32,152 nucleotides of DNA from Rhizomucor pusillus (lineage: Eukaryota > Mucoromycota > Mucoromycetes > Mucorales > Lichtheimiaceae): the NCBI GenBank assembly GCA_900175165.2, contig FWWN02000480.1, positions 1 to 32,152 of the forward strand, given 5' to 3'. Position 1 is the stretch's first letter, and every line of letters starts with the position of its first letter. A model generated the notes under the pieces. It saw only the letters and a program-made list of their open reading frames with translations, was not told the DNA's origin and searched no databases. Both the position numbers and the translations under genes were made by a program. Of this stretch, positions 13,551 through 25,228 are shown in pieces.

Positions 13551-14354
13551 ATGTCTGCAAGCGAATTCAAGAGCAACCTGACTATGACCCACATTGGCAC
13601 AGCCTGTGCTATTTTGGAGATCGAAGGTGTCAACCTTCTCACTGATCCCGTGTTTGCTCCAGCTGGAACCGAGTATGACCTGGGAAACTATGTCATGAAG
13701 CAGATCCAAGGTCCTGCGCTCAAGTTGGAAGAACTCCCACCTATCGACGCCGTCTTGCTAAGTCACGAAGACCATTTGGATAACCTTGATCCCCTCGGTC
13801 GTCAATTGTTGGATGGGCGCAAGGTTGTTACTACCATGGATGGTGCCAAGAACCTTCAACCTAGACCTGGTGTTCGTGGTATTTGCCCTTGGGAAACCCT
13901 GACCCTCGAAGCCGGTGGAAAGCAATTCAGGTTGACTGGTACTCCTTGCCAACACCTTCCTGGAGGCGAAGTCACTGGTTTCATCATTGAATCACCAACT
14001 TTCGGCACTAGCGCAGATGGAAAGCCCAATGTGATTTTCTGGACTGGTGATACCGTCTACATCGAGGAACTACTCCAAATCCGCGACAAGTATCACGTCT
14101 CGGTGCTTATCATGAACCTTGGAAAGGCTGAAGCCACGTTGCCAGACATAGGCCTGGTTCATCTCACTATGGGCGGAAAGGATGGCGCCAAGCTAGCTCG
14201 CGAACTTGCCGCTGATGTGGTTGTGCCCGTCCATTTCGACGAATGGAAGCATTTTACCGAGTTTGGTGAAGAGTTACGCAAGGTTTTCGAGCAAGAAGGC
14301 ATCGCTGATCGTGTTTGCTGGCTTACTCCTGGCGTCCCGAAGAGAGTCATTTAA
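13551..14354 (+). CDS. Metallo-beta-lactamase-fold hydrolase (Lactamase_B_2 type)
   Basis: A single uninterrupted exon encoding 267 aa. It reads as an UlaG-like MBL-fold metallohydrolase. Likely metal ligands are His72, Asp74 and His75 in SHEDHLDNLD (a variant of the usual HxHxDH), His135 in TPCQHLPGG, Asp167 in FWTGDT and His228 in VPVHFDEW. There is no signal peptide or membrane segment, so it is probably cytosolic. Substrate cannot be told from sequence; the family includes phosphodiesterase- and lactonase-like enzymes. The first ATG of the frame is used, 139 nt after a TATA box, and an AATAAA signal follows the stop. It is the only complete gene of the window without an intron, which might reflect bacterial origin or retroposition (inference). 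Confidence 0.87.
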   Translation: MSASEFKSNLTMTHIGTACAILEIEGVNLLTDPVFAPAGTEYDLGNYVMKQIQGPALKLEELPPIDAVLLSHEDHLDNLDPLGRQLLDGRKVVTTMDGAKNLQPRPGVRGICPWETLTLEAGGKQFRLTGTPCQHLPGGEVTGFIIESPTFGTSADGKPNVIFWTGDTVYIEELLQIRDKYHVSVLIMNLGKAEATLPDIGLVHLTMGGKDGAKLARELAADVVVPVHFDEWKHFTEFGEELRKVFEQEGIADRVCWLTPGVPKRVI

Positions 14355-14391
14355 ACAGACCTTCATCATAAATAGCTCATAAGAATATCTG

Positions 14392-14397
14392 AATAAA
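14392..14397 (+). terminator. Polyadenylation signal AATAAA after MBL-fold gene
   Basis: AATAAA 38 nt after the stop codon at 14354, in an AT-rich context. It is a plausible 3'-end signal for this gene. Confidence 0.5.
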
Positions 14398-15101
14398 CAT
14401 ATCGATGTGACAAAACGAAATTTAAGTTGCTGTATTTCATGATACAACAATCTTCCCATTCTTTTTGTGTATTTCAATTATATTATGAGGAAATGATCAA
14501 TCTGTTCCCATAAATTCAGCCATTTAAACAACGGGCTCCTAGCCAGAGTAGTATGATCTTCAGACAGGGTCTATACATTACCCGCTCTCAATTTGGTAAG
14601 CTACTGTGTCTTTACGGCAATCATGACTGGCCAAAGCGATGCTCACCACACTTTCATGAACTGCGTTAAATGCAATCCGATGCACACTACAGTTGAAGCC
14701 CAAGCAAAAATGAATGAATAAAGAAAAACATGTACATACAAACTCTGCACGTTTCCTGATCCTTGATTTTCTCCTAGTGACAGGTACGCAGAAATCAATA
14801 ATCGGATCTATTTTACAAGTGCTTATACATTATACGCATCAGTCACCAACTCGGCAATTTTTCACGTATGCGCTGTCGAAGCTGATGTCCAAACAGAGAC
14901 GCCTAACAGGATATACCGTCTGCACCGTTTGCAAAGAAAATATGTTCTGCTGGTAGGAGACCAGGAACGGGACGAGGAGGAGGGGCCCGGTTACCATTTT
15001 AAGTCGTGATCACGAGCTGGAAACTCCGCAGGCACGCTTGTTCGAAGCCAAGGCTTGCTGGCTTGTTGGGAGGCCGCTCTTCTCTTCTTCATCACATTGC
15101 A
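14398..15101. other. Intergenic region and tropomyosin leader
   Basis: No coding sequence is supported here. The last 100 bases before 15102 end in a CT-rich run (TCTTCTCTTCTTCATCACATTGCA) typical of fungal leaders directly before a start codon. A GTTCGAAGCC near 15040 resembles a tRNA B box but has no A box at the right distance. Confidence 0.45.
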
Positions 15102-15602
15102 ATGGAAAAATTCAAAGAGGTAAAATAAACGGTTACGCAGTGAGCATCTTAAGTACGAGTCTTGTATAACTTGAGAGATAATAGAAACTTGCTTCACTCC
15201 GTGCCGAGATTGATTCTGCCAACGCACGTGCCGAGGGACTCGAAGAGAAAATCAAGCAGTTAGAAAGCGAGCACAACCAGAAAGATGACAACCTGACCGA
15301 CCTTCAGAGCCGTATCAAGACCCTTGAAGAGCAGCTCGAGACTACCGAAGCAAACTTGAAGGAAACTACTGAGAAGTATGTAAAGAGATACAACCCGTTG
15401 GTGTGTGCAGGTCTGCTCACTCGTCCACGTCATACGTAGCTTCCGTGAAAGCGACTTGCGCGCCGAGCAACTGGGAAAGAAGGCTATCAAACTCGAGCAA
15501 GAGAAGCAAGAATGGGAGAAGAAGAACGCAGACTTGGAAGCAAAGCACCAGGCCGTCAAGGCAGAGTTGGACGAAATGGAACGTCAATTGGAAGGCGTAT
15601 AA
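15102..15602 (+). CDS. TPM: Tropomyosin, short form
   Basis: Three exons: 15102-15119, 15185-15375, 15440-15602; 123 aa. It is predicted to be coiled coil along its whole length with no proline, and binds along F-actin cables, stabilising them and regulating myosin and formin. Exon 1 encodes only MEKFKE, and KLASLRAEIDSANARAEGLE follows, matching the start of fungal tropomyosins such as fission yeast Cdc8. The C-terminal half (ETTENFRESDLRAEQLG, VKAELDEMERQLEGV) also aligns with Cdc8. Tropomyosins are built of actin-binding periods of about 40 residues; Cdc8 and yeast Tpm2 have 161 aa (four). This protein is about 38 residues shorter, with the gap in the middle, so it appears to have three periods. 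Both introns (65 and 64 nt) are too short to hide a missing exon. Confidence 0.88.
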
Positions 15603-15665
15603 TTCAGTTACCCAAATTTCTCTTTTTTTTTCTGTGAAGTTTATTATAAACTAAACAGGTTATCC

Positions 15666-17124
15666 TTAATTATCAACTGGAACTGTAAGATCAGGACCGT
15701 TGCCGAGAGGGACAACCTGCGTGGGGTTGATTTGACGGTGAGACATGTAGTAATGTCTCTTGATGTGCGTCATGTTAACAGTGCAACCAACTATGTAACG
15801 TGACAGAAAAAGAAAAGAATAAGTTTACATTGCAAAGATAAAGAGAAAGATCTCATCAAAGACATACCTCCAGGCATTTGATAGAGACGGCGAGCCCATT
15901 TCAAAATGTTCGGATAGTCCTTTTCGATGCTCTTGATATTGCACTTGAAATGTCCGTGGTAGACAGGATCGAATCTAAAAGCGCAATTACATTTGTGTGA
16001 GATACAGACTATGTATAGAATCTTCCTAAAAAATAGTCAGCTATAAAAAGATCAGGTACCTGACAATCGTAGTCCATAAACGAATATCAGCTTCGGTTAG
16101 AGTATCGGCAACCAAGAACTTGTGCTTTGATAAGATATCTTCGAGTCTGTCCAATGACTCAAACAACGGTCGCACGTTGCGCTCATCTAACGGAAACGTG
16201 TCCCTGTCAATAAATATCGCCATTTATGCACAACGAGCAAATACATGCAGGCTTCTTGCGTTGTTGCGAAACCGGACTTGTAGACACCATTGTTGACAGT
16301 GTCGTAGACCCAGCTATTCAATTCATCGATCTCCTTTCGCAAGGACTCGGGGTAGAAATCAAGCTTTTTCTTGTCCTCAGGCAGGAAGCGATCGAAAGCA
16401 TTGTTGAACATGCGAATAATCTCGGAACTTTCGTTATTTACTGTATAGACGATATGCGTAAAGCAAGTTCTGCTGTGTATCCGTGCTGCTGGTGAACAAA
16501 CTTACCGATGGTACCGAGTTTCTTGTCCCACAGCACCGGCACAGTGAACCGACCCTCATAGTTGGGATTAACCTTAAAGTACAAGTCTCGCATGTACTGC
16601 GCATTGTTCACAGTATCTGGGATTGCGCCCGGGCATTCCTCAGGCGCCGAGAATTTCCTTCGTACGTTACATGATTACTCATTAATTTGTCATCCTCCTC
16701 CCCGCGCCTCTGACACCGTCACTCACCATCCTTTATCCAACATGAGATAATCGACCACAGAGACACCAATCAAGTCCTGCAGACCCTTGAGTTCACGAAC
16801 AACCAAGGTCCTGTGAGCCTTTTTTTGCTACAGGTGAGCAAAATTGTTTTGTTAGCTCATCGCGCATTCTTTGCTTACCCAGGGGCATGCGAGAGATACA
16901 TAGAGATGATATCGATCGCTAACAGCAAAAAAAGATATTGTTATCCCAACTCATCCCTTGGAAACTCCTGAAAAAGAAAAGACATACGGCTCGGGTGCAA
17001 ACTTGGCATTAGGCTCATCCTTGATCCAGTCGCGAAACACAGATTGCTGGCGTCTGAATTCGCCGTCCTTGGAAGCCCAGTTGAGAATGGGAGCTTGTTG
17101 TTCTTTGTTGGTAGTGGAAGACAT
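15666..17124 (-). CDS. ECM4: Glutathionyl-hydroquinone reductase (Xi-class GST, ECM4/YqjG family)
   Basis: Eight exons from 17124 downward: 17124-16988, 16918-16879, 16818-16727, 16657-16506, 16440-16249, 16186-16060, 15974-15868, 15790-15666; 323 aa. The family reduces glutathionylated hydroquinones using a catalytic cysteine. Seen: ACPWAHRT with Cys57; WDKKLGTIVNNESSEI (glutathione site); SGFATTQEA before the helical C-domain; TLTEADIRLWTT; IKRHYYMSHRQINPT near the end. Intron 16187-16248 begins with GC rather than GT. This choice restores the conserved QEAYERNVRPLFESL joint, while a GT alternative gives a 41-nt intron and extra residues. An in-frame ATG at 17286 adds 54 residues rich in Ser and Arg without acidic residues, which could be a mitochondrial leader; a further ATG lies at 17232. 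Confidence 0.92.
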
Positions 17125-17286
17125 TGCGCGTCGTAGTAGAAAGACCCTTGTTGTTGGTGGAGGCGCAGGTTTAACTCGGGCTCTAGAGGCGAAGCGAAAA
17201 ATTATTGAGCAAAATATGGATTGATTTGTCATTGCTGACTGCTGCAACAAGCGCCCTGCTGCTGGTTTTGTGCTGCTTTGCTGCAT

Positions 17287-17918
17287 GAAAAACCGACCGC
17301 GCTGAGTTCACTTGTGGTGGTGGCAGTCTAGCAAAAACCCCGTATATCTCCCTACTAAGTATTAACATGCTGCTAAGCTCATTTGCTTGCTAAATCCAGC
17401 CGAGAGGCGATGTAAGGTGGGTGATCGTCAGGAGACGCAAATGCATGTAATTTCTGCCACAAACCGATGGGCTGACAAGACAATAAAGGGTAGATGTATG
17501 TAGAAAAAGTGAAAAGACACAGAAAGGATCGACGGTGCTTATAGGTGCACTGACAGTGACAATACATATCCATCTTTCCAGAATCTGCTCAGTGTCATAT
17601 TCATGCCGAACATGGTATGTACATTGGACTATAATAATAATAATATCCTGAACTGATCTTGACATTTATGCTTATATATAGATCTCCTCTTCCACGCTCT
17701 GCTGCTGCTGCTGCCGCCGCTGCACGATGAAGTTTATTTCTCATCATTAATGGACTTGCTCCTCTGCCTGCCCGTCTATAACCCCGGCATCCCCTATTTT
17801 TAACGACAACAGCATCGAAAAGGGGGTGGAATACTAGTGGCAGTCATCTCTGTCTTTTCTTCTCGTTCTTCTTTTTTCTTTTTTTATTCCCTGTTTTTTT
17901 TTTTCTGCACACATTCCC
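17287..17918. promoter_or_regulatory. Divergent promoter region, ECM4-type gene and DUF202 gene
   Basis: The two flanking genes point away from each other, so this stretch must hold both promoters. It has a short CTG/CCG-like triplet run (about 17698-17724) and strong T-runs at 17867-17905 directly before the DUF202 start codon. Small frames here look random. No further gene is supported. Confidence 0.5.
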
Positions 17919-18296
17919 ATGACGACGATACCCAGTGAAGATCATCATCAACACCGTACCCAAAATGTACCACAGGTTATGACTGGCGGCGACAGTGGTA
18001 TAGCAAGCAGCTGCGAACGGCCCAAAAAAGAATCCGATGTCGACGATGCCCAGTCATTATCGCCGACTACAAAAGGATGCTGCACCCCGCCGACCATCAA
18101 TTTCGGAGGAGAAGAATGCTGCGAAAAGAGAAAAAGTAGAAGTTGCGGGAGCGGCGGCGGCGTTCGGCAGAAAATAACACATGTATACTGCGGGTTCTCG
18201 CAATCCCTTTTGCTAGAGAACACCGCTAGCGTCGCGCGGGACCACCTGGGTAAGTTGCTCTTATTCTTTTCCTATCTCTGTAATTCCCCGCGGCTA

Positions 18297-18333
<37 letters not shown>

Positions 18334-18774
18334 CGGTCCTGTTTGTTTGCGACGGCCCCAAAAATACTTACCAAATTCTGATAGCAAACGAACGCACATT
18401 TTTAGCATGGTTGCGAACATCGATGGCCCTGATCACAGTGGGCGTTGGTAAGGCAATCGATTTTTCTTTTTGTTTACCAAGAAAGGGCTAGACTAAATAT
18501 AGCGGCGGTGACAGCGATTACACAACTCTATCACTTGGCGCCGGGCGACACATCAGGCATTGACCACCGGCGAGTGGGCCGGTCGATCGGTGCTATTTTC
18601 GTGACATTCAGCATCTTGTTTCTGTACTTTGGCAACGCGCGATATTTCCACGCGCAGAATGCAATGACCAAGGGTTACTTTCCTGCTAGCCGGGGATCTG
18701 TACTGTTTGCGTCCGTGTCAGTGTTGGGCATGCTGTTGGCTATGTTTGTTGTACTTGTCCTGGACCGTGCCTGA
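17919..18774 (+). CDS. DUF202 (YidH-like) three-helix membrane protein
   Basis: Three exons: 17919-18249, 18385-18447, 18503-18774; 221 aa. The C-terminal half is a DUF202 domain: ANERTFLAWLRTSMALITVGV starts the first membrane helix, then RSIGAIFVTFSILFLYFGN and VLFASVSVLGMLLAMFVVLV form the second and third. DUF202 is related to the small membrane unit VTC1 of the vacuolar polyphosphate polymerase complex, but the ERTFLAWLR signature fits YidH-type proteins better. The first 110 residues are polar and low-complexity with several cysteines (GCCTPP, EECCEK). Function is unknown; a membrane protein of the endomembrane system is inferred. Acceptor AG at 18501-18502 was chosen because it joins VGV to AAVTAITQ; other AGs give stops. 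Intron 1 carries a GA microsatellite. Confidence 0.82.
18301..18329 (+). repeat. (GA)n microsatellite inside DUF202 intron 1
   Basis: Fourteen and a half uninterrupted GA units within the intron 18250-18384, which at 135 nt is about twice as long as other introns in the window. Length variation here would not change the protein but could affect splicing. Confidence 0.95.
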
Positions 18775-19990
18775 TATTTTTTTTTTTTGCGCGCGGTCAA
18801 GAATCCAAAAAGTAAAGTTTTTTAGAGCCAAACGATTGCGGATAACGTTTCAGCCTCTGACGTCGCACAAAGTGTACGAGGCGTGGCCCGGAATGGGCGT
18901 CTGTCCGTTCCGTTTCACCGATTCTCTGGGCGATCTATCATCAAACTTTCTTTCGTGAGCTTTACAAGGTCCTCCAACATCCTTCTTTTTTGATTAAGAA
19001 GCCATTGCCATTCGCGCTCTATTATCCGCGATGAACAGTCACTATAGCTGGATCATTTACAAAAGACAGAGAAAAGGGATGATCCTGATGCCGAGTATGT
19101 ACATCAGATGTTGATGGAAAAGCAACACACTGTCATTTTCCAGTATTATGTTTCTACTTTTTCATTTATTAGATGGGCGCTTTGATTCTAATTTAAAATT
19201 ACAGTCTTTTGTTTACCACAGGAAAAAAAAAAGAACACGCTCACTCAGGACCTCCGTGGGTATTAAATCCCCATCCCCCCCAATTCCGTTGCTGCCTCAC
19301 AGAAATAACTAGAAGACAGGAGGATGAGCCGCAAATACCTCATCAATAAATACAGTTCTAGTAGCAAGATGATATAGAGGCATGTATGCAGCATGTATAT
19401 ATATGAAAAGCGATTGTGTGAATTCCTGGAATACAGCAATGATAATTTATAAATGAAACCGGAGAGTGCCGGTTTGTTTCTGTGCGAGCATCATGGACCA
19501 ATGTGGATAGTGTCGTCTGTGAGCGTCGCACACACACACGACTGTTGTTGTTACACGGCACTTGATCCCGAGACAAGTTATGCCTGTGTCTGTGTGCGCA
19601 AGTTGGCGTCCGGAAAAATATTAGGTGTGATGATCATTGTTGACAGGTGAGAACGACAGACGAAAAGAAAAAGAGAACAACTCTCGGCACACCTTACCAG
19701 TTGGATACGTCTTCGTTTCCGGAAGAAAGGCCGGTCGCATGGAAACGGTTCAGGGAGCTTGGGGGGAATACAACTGAGAAAACAAAGACAGGGTGGGATG
19801 ACAAAGGAGACAAGACAGGCAGGTTTTGGTCCGACCGCCGATGTCAACTCGACGTAGCGGCGAAATTAGGGTTTGGGGATTCTAGGTCGTCCACCACCGA
19901 AAGAATGCTTTTTGCGCACGCCTCAACCACAAACTATAAACCTTGACACACAAGAGTGCGCTTTGTTTACAGGGCCATGGCATCTAGGGA
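18775..19990. other. Intergenic region, DUF202 3' side to miniprotein promoter
   Basis: No gene is supported. Contents include T- and A-runs (18778-18788, 19222-19232), a short CA run near 19531-19541 and C-run near 19274-19280. A 99-codon frame at 19647-19946 has no recognisable motif and ends just before the TATA box of the next gene, so it is probably chance. Confidence 0.45.
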
Positions 19991-19998
19991 TATAAAAA
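19991..19998 (+). promoter_or_regulatory. Strong TATA box of the zinc-knuckle miniprotein gene
   Basis: TATAAAAA followed by GGGCGGGCC, 75 nt upstream of the ATG at 20073. The leader that follows is CT-rich and ends in CAACAAAC before the ATG, as in strongly expressed fungal genes. It is the clearest core promoter of the window. Confidence 0.7.
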
Positions 19999-20072
19999 GG
20001 GCGGGCCACAGCGGGCCTTTCCTCTCTCTACGCACAACTTTTCATCTTTCATCTCATTCGATTTCAACAAAC

Positions 20073-20325
20073 ATGGTCTGCAACTACCAACGTCGTCAAG
20101 GATTCAGCTCTGCTGCTGCTGCTGCTGTTGCCGCCACTACTGTCTCTGCAGGATCTGCTCCTGTTAATCACCACGGCCCAATCAAGCCTATTAACACTAC
20201 CGGTGGTCAATGGTACGTAAACACAAAATCGATCGGCCACAGCAACGATCTCAACCTTAATGTTGTATAGCACTTGGTGCGGCAAGTACGGTCACCACAG
20301 AGGAAGCTGCCCATTCCTCAGATAA
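20073..20325 (+). CDS. Zinc-knuckle (CCHC) miniprotein
   Basis: Two exons, 20073-20212 and 20271-20325, encoding 64 aa. The N-terminal part is basic, then Ala-rich (AAAAAVAATTVSAG near residues 14-27), then a polar linker (APVNHHGPIKPINTTGGQ). The C-terminal end is CTWCGKYGHHRGSC, which fits the retroviral-type zinc knuckle C-x2-C-x4-H-x4-C exactly; such knuckles bind RNA or single-stranded DNA. The knuckle only forms after splicing of the 58-nt intron (GTACGT donor, TATAG acceptor) and lies entirely in exon 2. The TATA box, leader and AT-rich 3' region with AATAAA signals point to a real, probably abundant transcript. I know no named homologue; an RNA-binding role is inferred from the knuckle only. 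Confidence 0.75.
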
Positions 20326-20676
20326 ATTGTTTTGCTCTCTTCTTGTCCACAACACTCTCTTTTTGCATCCAACAACATTATCCATATTTTCCTTCAACCA
20401 CCACACTCAACCCAAAACGAAAAAAGTATATCAGCATACGAACGCATGTCAGGAAGAAAAAAGGAACAAACAAAGCATGTCATCAACGACTAAAACCTAA
20501 TGGAAAAAAGCGGACGGACATACATATCGCTCGCGGACACGCAATAACAAGTTTTTTCTTCTTTGTAACTCTAACAGTTTACCTTTGATTTTTGTTTTCC
20601 CCAACAAAAATAAGAAAAAGCTCTCTGTCTTTTGCATTCATTCTCATACGCTTATATGCCCGCACCCAATAACAAA

Positions 20677-20686
20677 AATAAATAAA
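20677..20686 (+). terminator. Tandem polyadenylation signals (AATAAATAAA)
   Basis: Two overlapping AATAAA hexamers about 350 nt after the miniprotein stop codon, at the end of an A-rich, gene-free stretch. They probably define a long 3' UTR, though earlier A-rich sites could also serve. Confidence 0.4.
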
Positions 20687-21567
20687 CAAAAAATTGTGTG
20701 CCGCTATCGTTACTTTAACAATTTATAATCCATCATGTTTTTAGCGCGTGCAGATCTCATGTTTAAAGAAGAAGAGTACAGCAGCAGTGCTTTAGTAAAG
20801 GGAACCCGCGCTGTAGCACACCTGATCAACCCTGTCAGTTTCAATTTGAACATACCGGGAGCACCACCGTCAAAGTTTGATTTGTGCCACGTCTCTGCAT
20901 CGGCAACTCACCGGTGATTCTTCTTCTTGTTCTTCTTTTCGGATCTACTACTACGGCCGCCCTCGTTTAAATACAGCATCGGTGAACAATTTATTAACGA
21001 GCATCATTCTTGTTGCTACACAGAAGCCTTCTTTTCGTCTTTAGCTGCCTCGTGGGATGCTGCTACTGCTGCGCAACTGATGATGAACTAATAATGAGCA
21101 TAATTTAAGGGTGATATCCATTAAATAATCATAGATCTTTCTTCACCCCCAAACTCCAATGTTACGTGGAATCATCTAGTTGCTCAGACGGCACCCTGAC
21201 ATATTACTCTGCACGACCTTTGGGTGACTGGACAAAGCCCTGAACCAAGCAATGTGTAACAATGATAGTGTCCGGCGGCGTGGTGGGTGTGCCACTAGGC
21301 GTAGCACCGCCGCGAATTGCACATCCACTTACCGAGGGGCAATGTAGGTTTGTAATGCGAATTCAGAAGACGTTTGAGACCTTTTTTTTTTACTATGAGC
21401 TACTATGGAATAGGGGTTGCAGTCTCTCTCTCTCTTCCAGTTTTCTTTCTTTTTTTTCCAGTATAGTAAATGGGCATAAATGTAAAGTGACAGGGAGGGT
21501 GAGAGAAAATGGTAACTTGAGTGGAGATGGTTATGTACAAAGAGAATTGCTTTCAAGCTAAATGCGG
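20687..21567. other. Intergenic region between convergent genes
   Basis: The region lies between the 3' ends of the miniprotein gene (+) and RPC34 (-). A 60-codon frame at 20735-20917 and a 99-codon frame at 21262-21561 lack motifs. CT and T runs occur near 21380-21455. Nothing further is supported. Confidence 0.45.
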
Positions 21568-22769
21568 TTAATATTCCAACCATGTCTTGTAATATTCACA
21601 GTTTCCAGGGTTGACGGGTCCATCTTCAGTGCAGAAATTGAATACCGGGCACTTGCCGCACGGCGTCTCTGTCAAAGCTTCCGTAGGCAATCTACTGGTT
21701 GTTCGTCTGACAGCCTTATAAGCCCATGGCACCTGGTCGTCGTTCTTTTCATCGTCACTCAGTTCATCGTCCAATCCTCCGCCAAAGAACGGCATTCTTT
21801 TTTCGATAAGACCGTCGTAGACTAGATTTTCGAGCAAGCTGGTGATATCCTTGATAGAGAGATCGACGGATGAAATGCGCGAGTCTGTGATGAATTTGCG
21901 AACGTCGGCTGCGGTCGGATAATGCTCGTGGTCAGCGCCAAACACTGCATCGCGTACATTTTCGACTCTAGGAAAACTCTGGAAAAACGCCGCGTAAGAA
22001 AGCAGGAAATCATATTTGCTTTACATGACACTTACTCTTCCGGTAATGTACTTTAAGCATGCAGTTTTCAAGCTGTCAATAAATTCCGTGTCCAGTTCTT
22101 GATCAGTATACCAAGCACCACCGGTGACTTCGCTCGAAGGCGTAATATCGAACAACATGTAAATCTTTCGTGTAGGAAACTTTACGTGTTTGACCGACTT
22201 AATTTCTTGCTTCTGCTCCAGCAATTTCAGCGTGCGGTTCAGCACAATGGTATGCAAGCCGGTTTTCTTTTTTAGTTCTCTCGTCCAGATGCCTTCGTTG
22301 CCAGCTGCGCGGATCGCATTGTATACCAAACGAGCCTCGTCCGTCAATTTACTCGCTCTATATATATACAAATTTAGCAAGAAAAAATCATTTATGATGT
22401 TGAGAATGACTCACTCACCTTTCTGCTTGCGAGAGATCAATGACGCGCACCATATTCTCTCCGTTAAGCGATACCAACTCAATGGCATTCTAGCACGAGA
22501 AACCGCTTTAGAAAAACCGTAATTCTTACCCGTATTCTCGTTGCCATAATATTCACCTTTTTCAACAGCAAGTTCATTGTTTCCATGGCTTCTCCCTTCT
22601 CCATGCCTGGAGGAACCTCGTTGAATTTGAGGCCCTGAAGAAAAAAAAATGAATGAATATTCCCTCTTGCATCTCGCACGTTTGTACTTACATTAGGCTG
22701 TGACTTTGCATATTGGTAGTACTTCCATTCAGAATCGGACAGTCCGTGAGGATTCCCACCGCCTTCCAT
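21568..22769 (-). CDS. RPC34: DNA-directed RNA polymerase III subunit RPC34/RPC6
   Basis: Five exons from 22769 downward: 22769-22692, 22634-22530, 22489-22419, 22357-22036, 21978-21568; 328 aa (yeast 317, human 316). This subunit of the RPC82/RPC34/RPC31 heterotrimer contacts TFIIIB and opens the promoter at tRNA and 5S genes. Seen: tandem winged helices (NEGIWTRELKKKTGLHT as the recognition region of the second), the family hallmark VTGGAWYTDQELDTEFI, a third winged helix with DVRKFITDSRISSVDLSI, and a C-terminal cysteine set CGKCPVFNFC plus NC, spaced C-x2-C-x5-C-x10-C, which in the human protein binds an iron-sulphur cluster. The start at 22769 gives an N-terminus of expected length. It lies 143 nt downstream of the PFKFB stop, on the same strand. 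Confidence 0.94.
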
Positions 22770-22912
22770 TGCAGCAGCTCGTCGAAAACCTACACCGTAA
22801 GTCTCTGTTGAAAATTCGAGGGTATCAGCCACCCGTCCCGCAGCCCAGTTTTGCATGAACACGTCCTAATAAGGAAACCGGATAGAAAATCTTTATTATC
22901 GTTTCTTCTTTT

Positions 22913-24745
<1,833 letters not shown>

Positions 24746-25228
24746 GACAGCGATAAAGCTGCGTTGCAAAAAGAAGAGACAAAGTGGTGTGTTTCAGGAA
24801 CTGGGTTTCTTTTCCGAAAAAGGACAATGCTCATCATCTTCTATTATCAGATGGTTTTAAGTATGAAAGACTCATCTGATGAAAAGTAGCAAAGGATTGG
24901 GATGAATTGAAAAGATAAAGGCAAACTAGGCCATTACTACTGTAGAAATTTACTGTATAAGACGCTGTTGTAAAAGGAGAAAAAAGGCGGGCAGCGAGAG
25001 GAGGGTATAGATTACTACGTAAAAAGAAAAAAGAGCTGTGATGGAGGTTATTGTTCTATCACAAGGAATCAATGGATGTAGAGGTTATGGAGTATGGCGT
25101 TGATGAAATGTAGAGCAAGGAGGAAAAAGGGAATTTACAGTTCAAGGGAGAAGAAATATAAGAAGGATGTTGATGCGTGTACAGGAAAAATATAGAGAAA
25201 ATTAAATGTAGATGGCATCATGATTTGA
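24746..25228. other. Intergenic region, PFKFB promoter and transporter 3' side
   Basis: On the + strand the stretch from about 24890 to 25190 is purine-rich; read in the direction of the minus-strand genes it is pyrimidine-rich, as expected for a 3' UTR followed by a promoter. No gene or RNA motif is supported. Confidence 0.4.

Noticed and set aside
15037..15060. tRNA-like B box GTTCGAAGCC
   Set aside because: There is no A box at the right distance, no cloverleaf and no terminator T-run. It lies in the tropomyosin leader.
16187..16245. GT-AG intron of 41 nt (16204-16244) in the ECM4-type gene
   Set aside because: It is shorter than any other intron here and inserts residues into a conserved helix. 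The GC-AG model fits the family better.
19647..19946. 99-codon frame before the miniprotein promoter
   Set aside because: No motif, no plausible promoter and very polar random-looking composition. It stops just before the TATA box of the next gene.
20735..20917. 60-codon frame after the miniprotein gene
   Set aside because: No recognisable domain, no TATA box and no splice continuation. Its length is compatible with chance.
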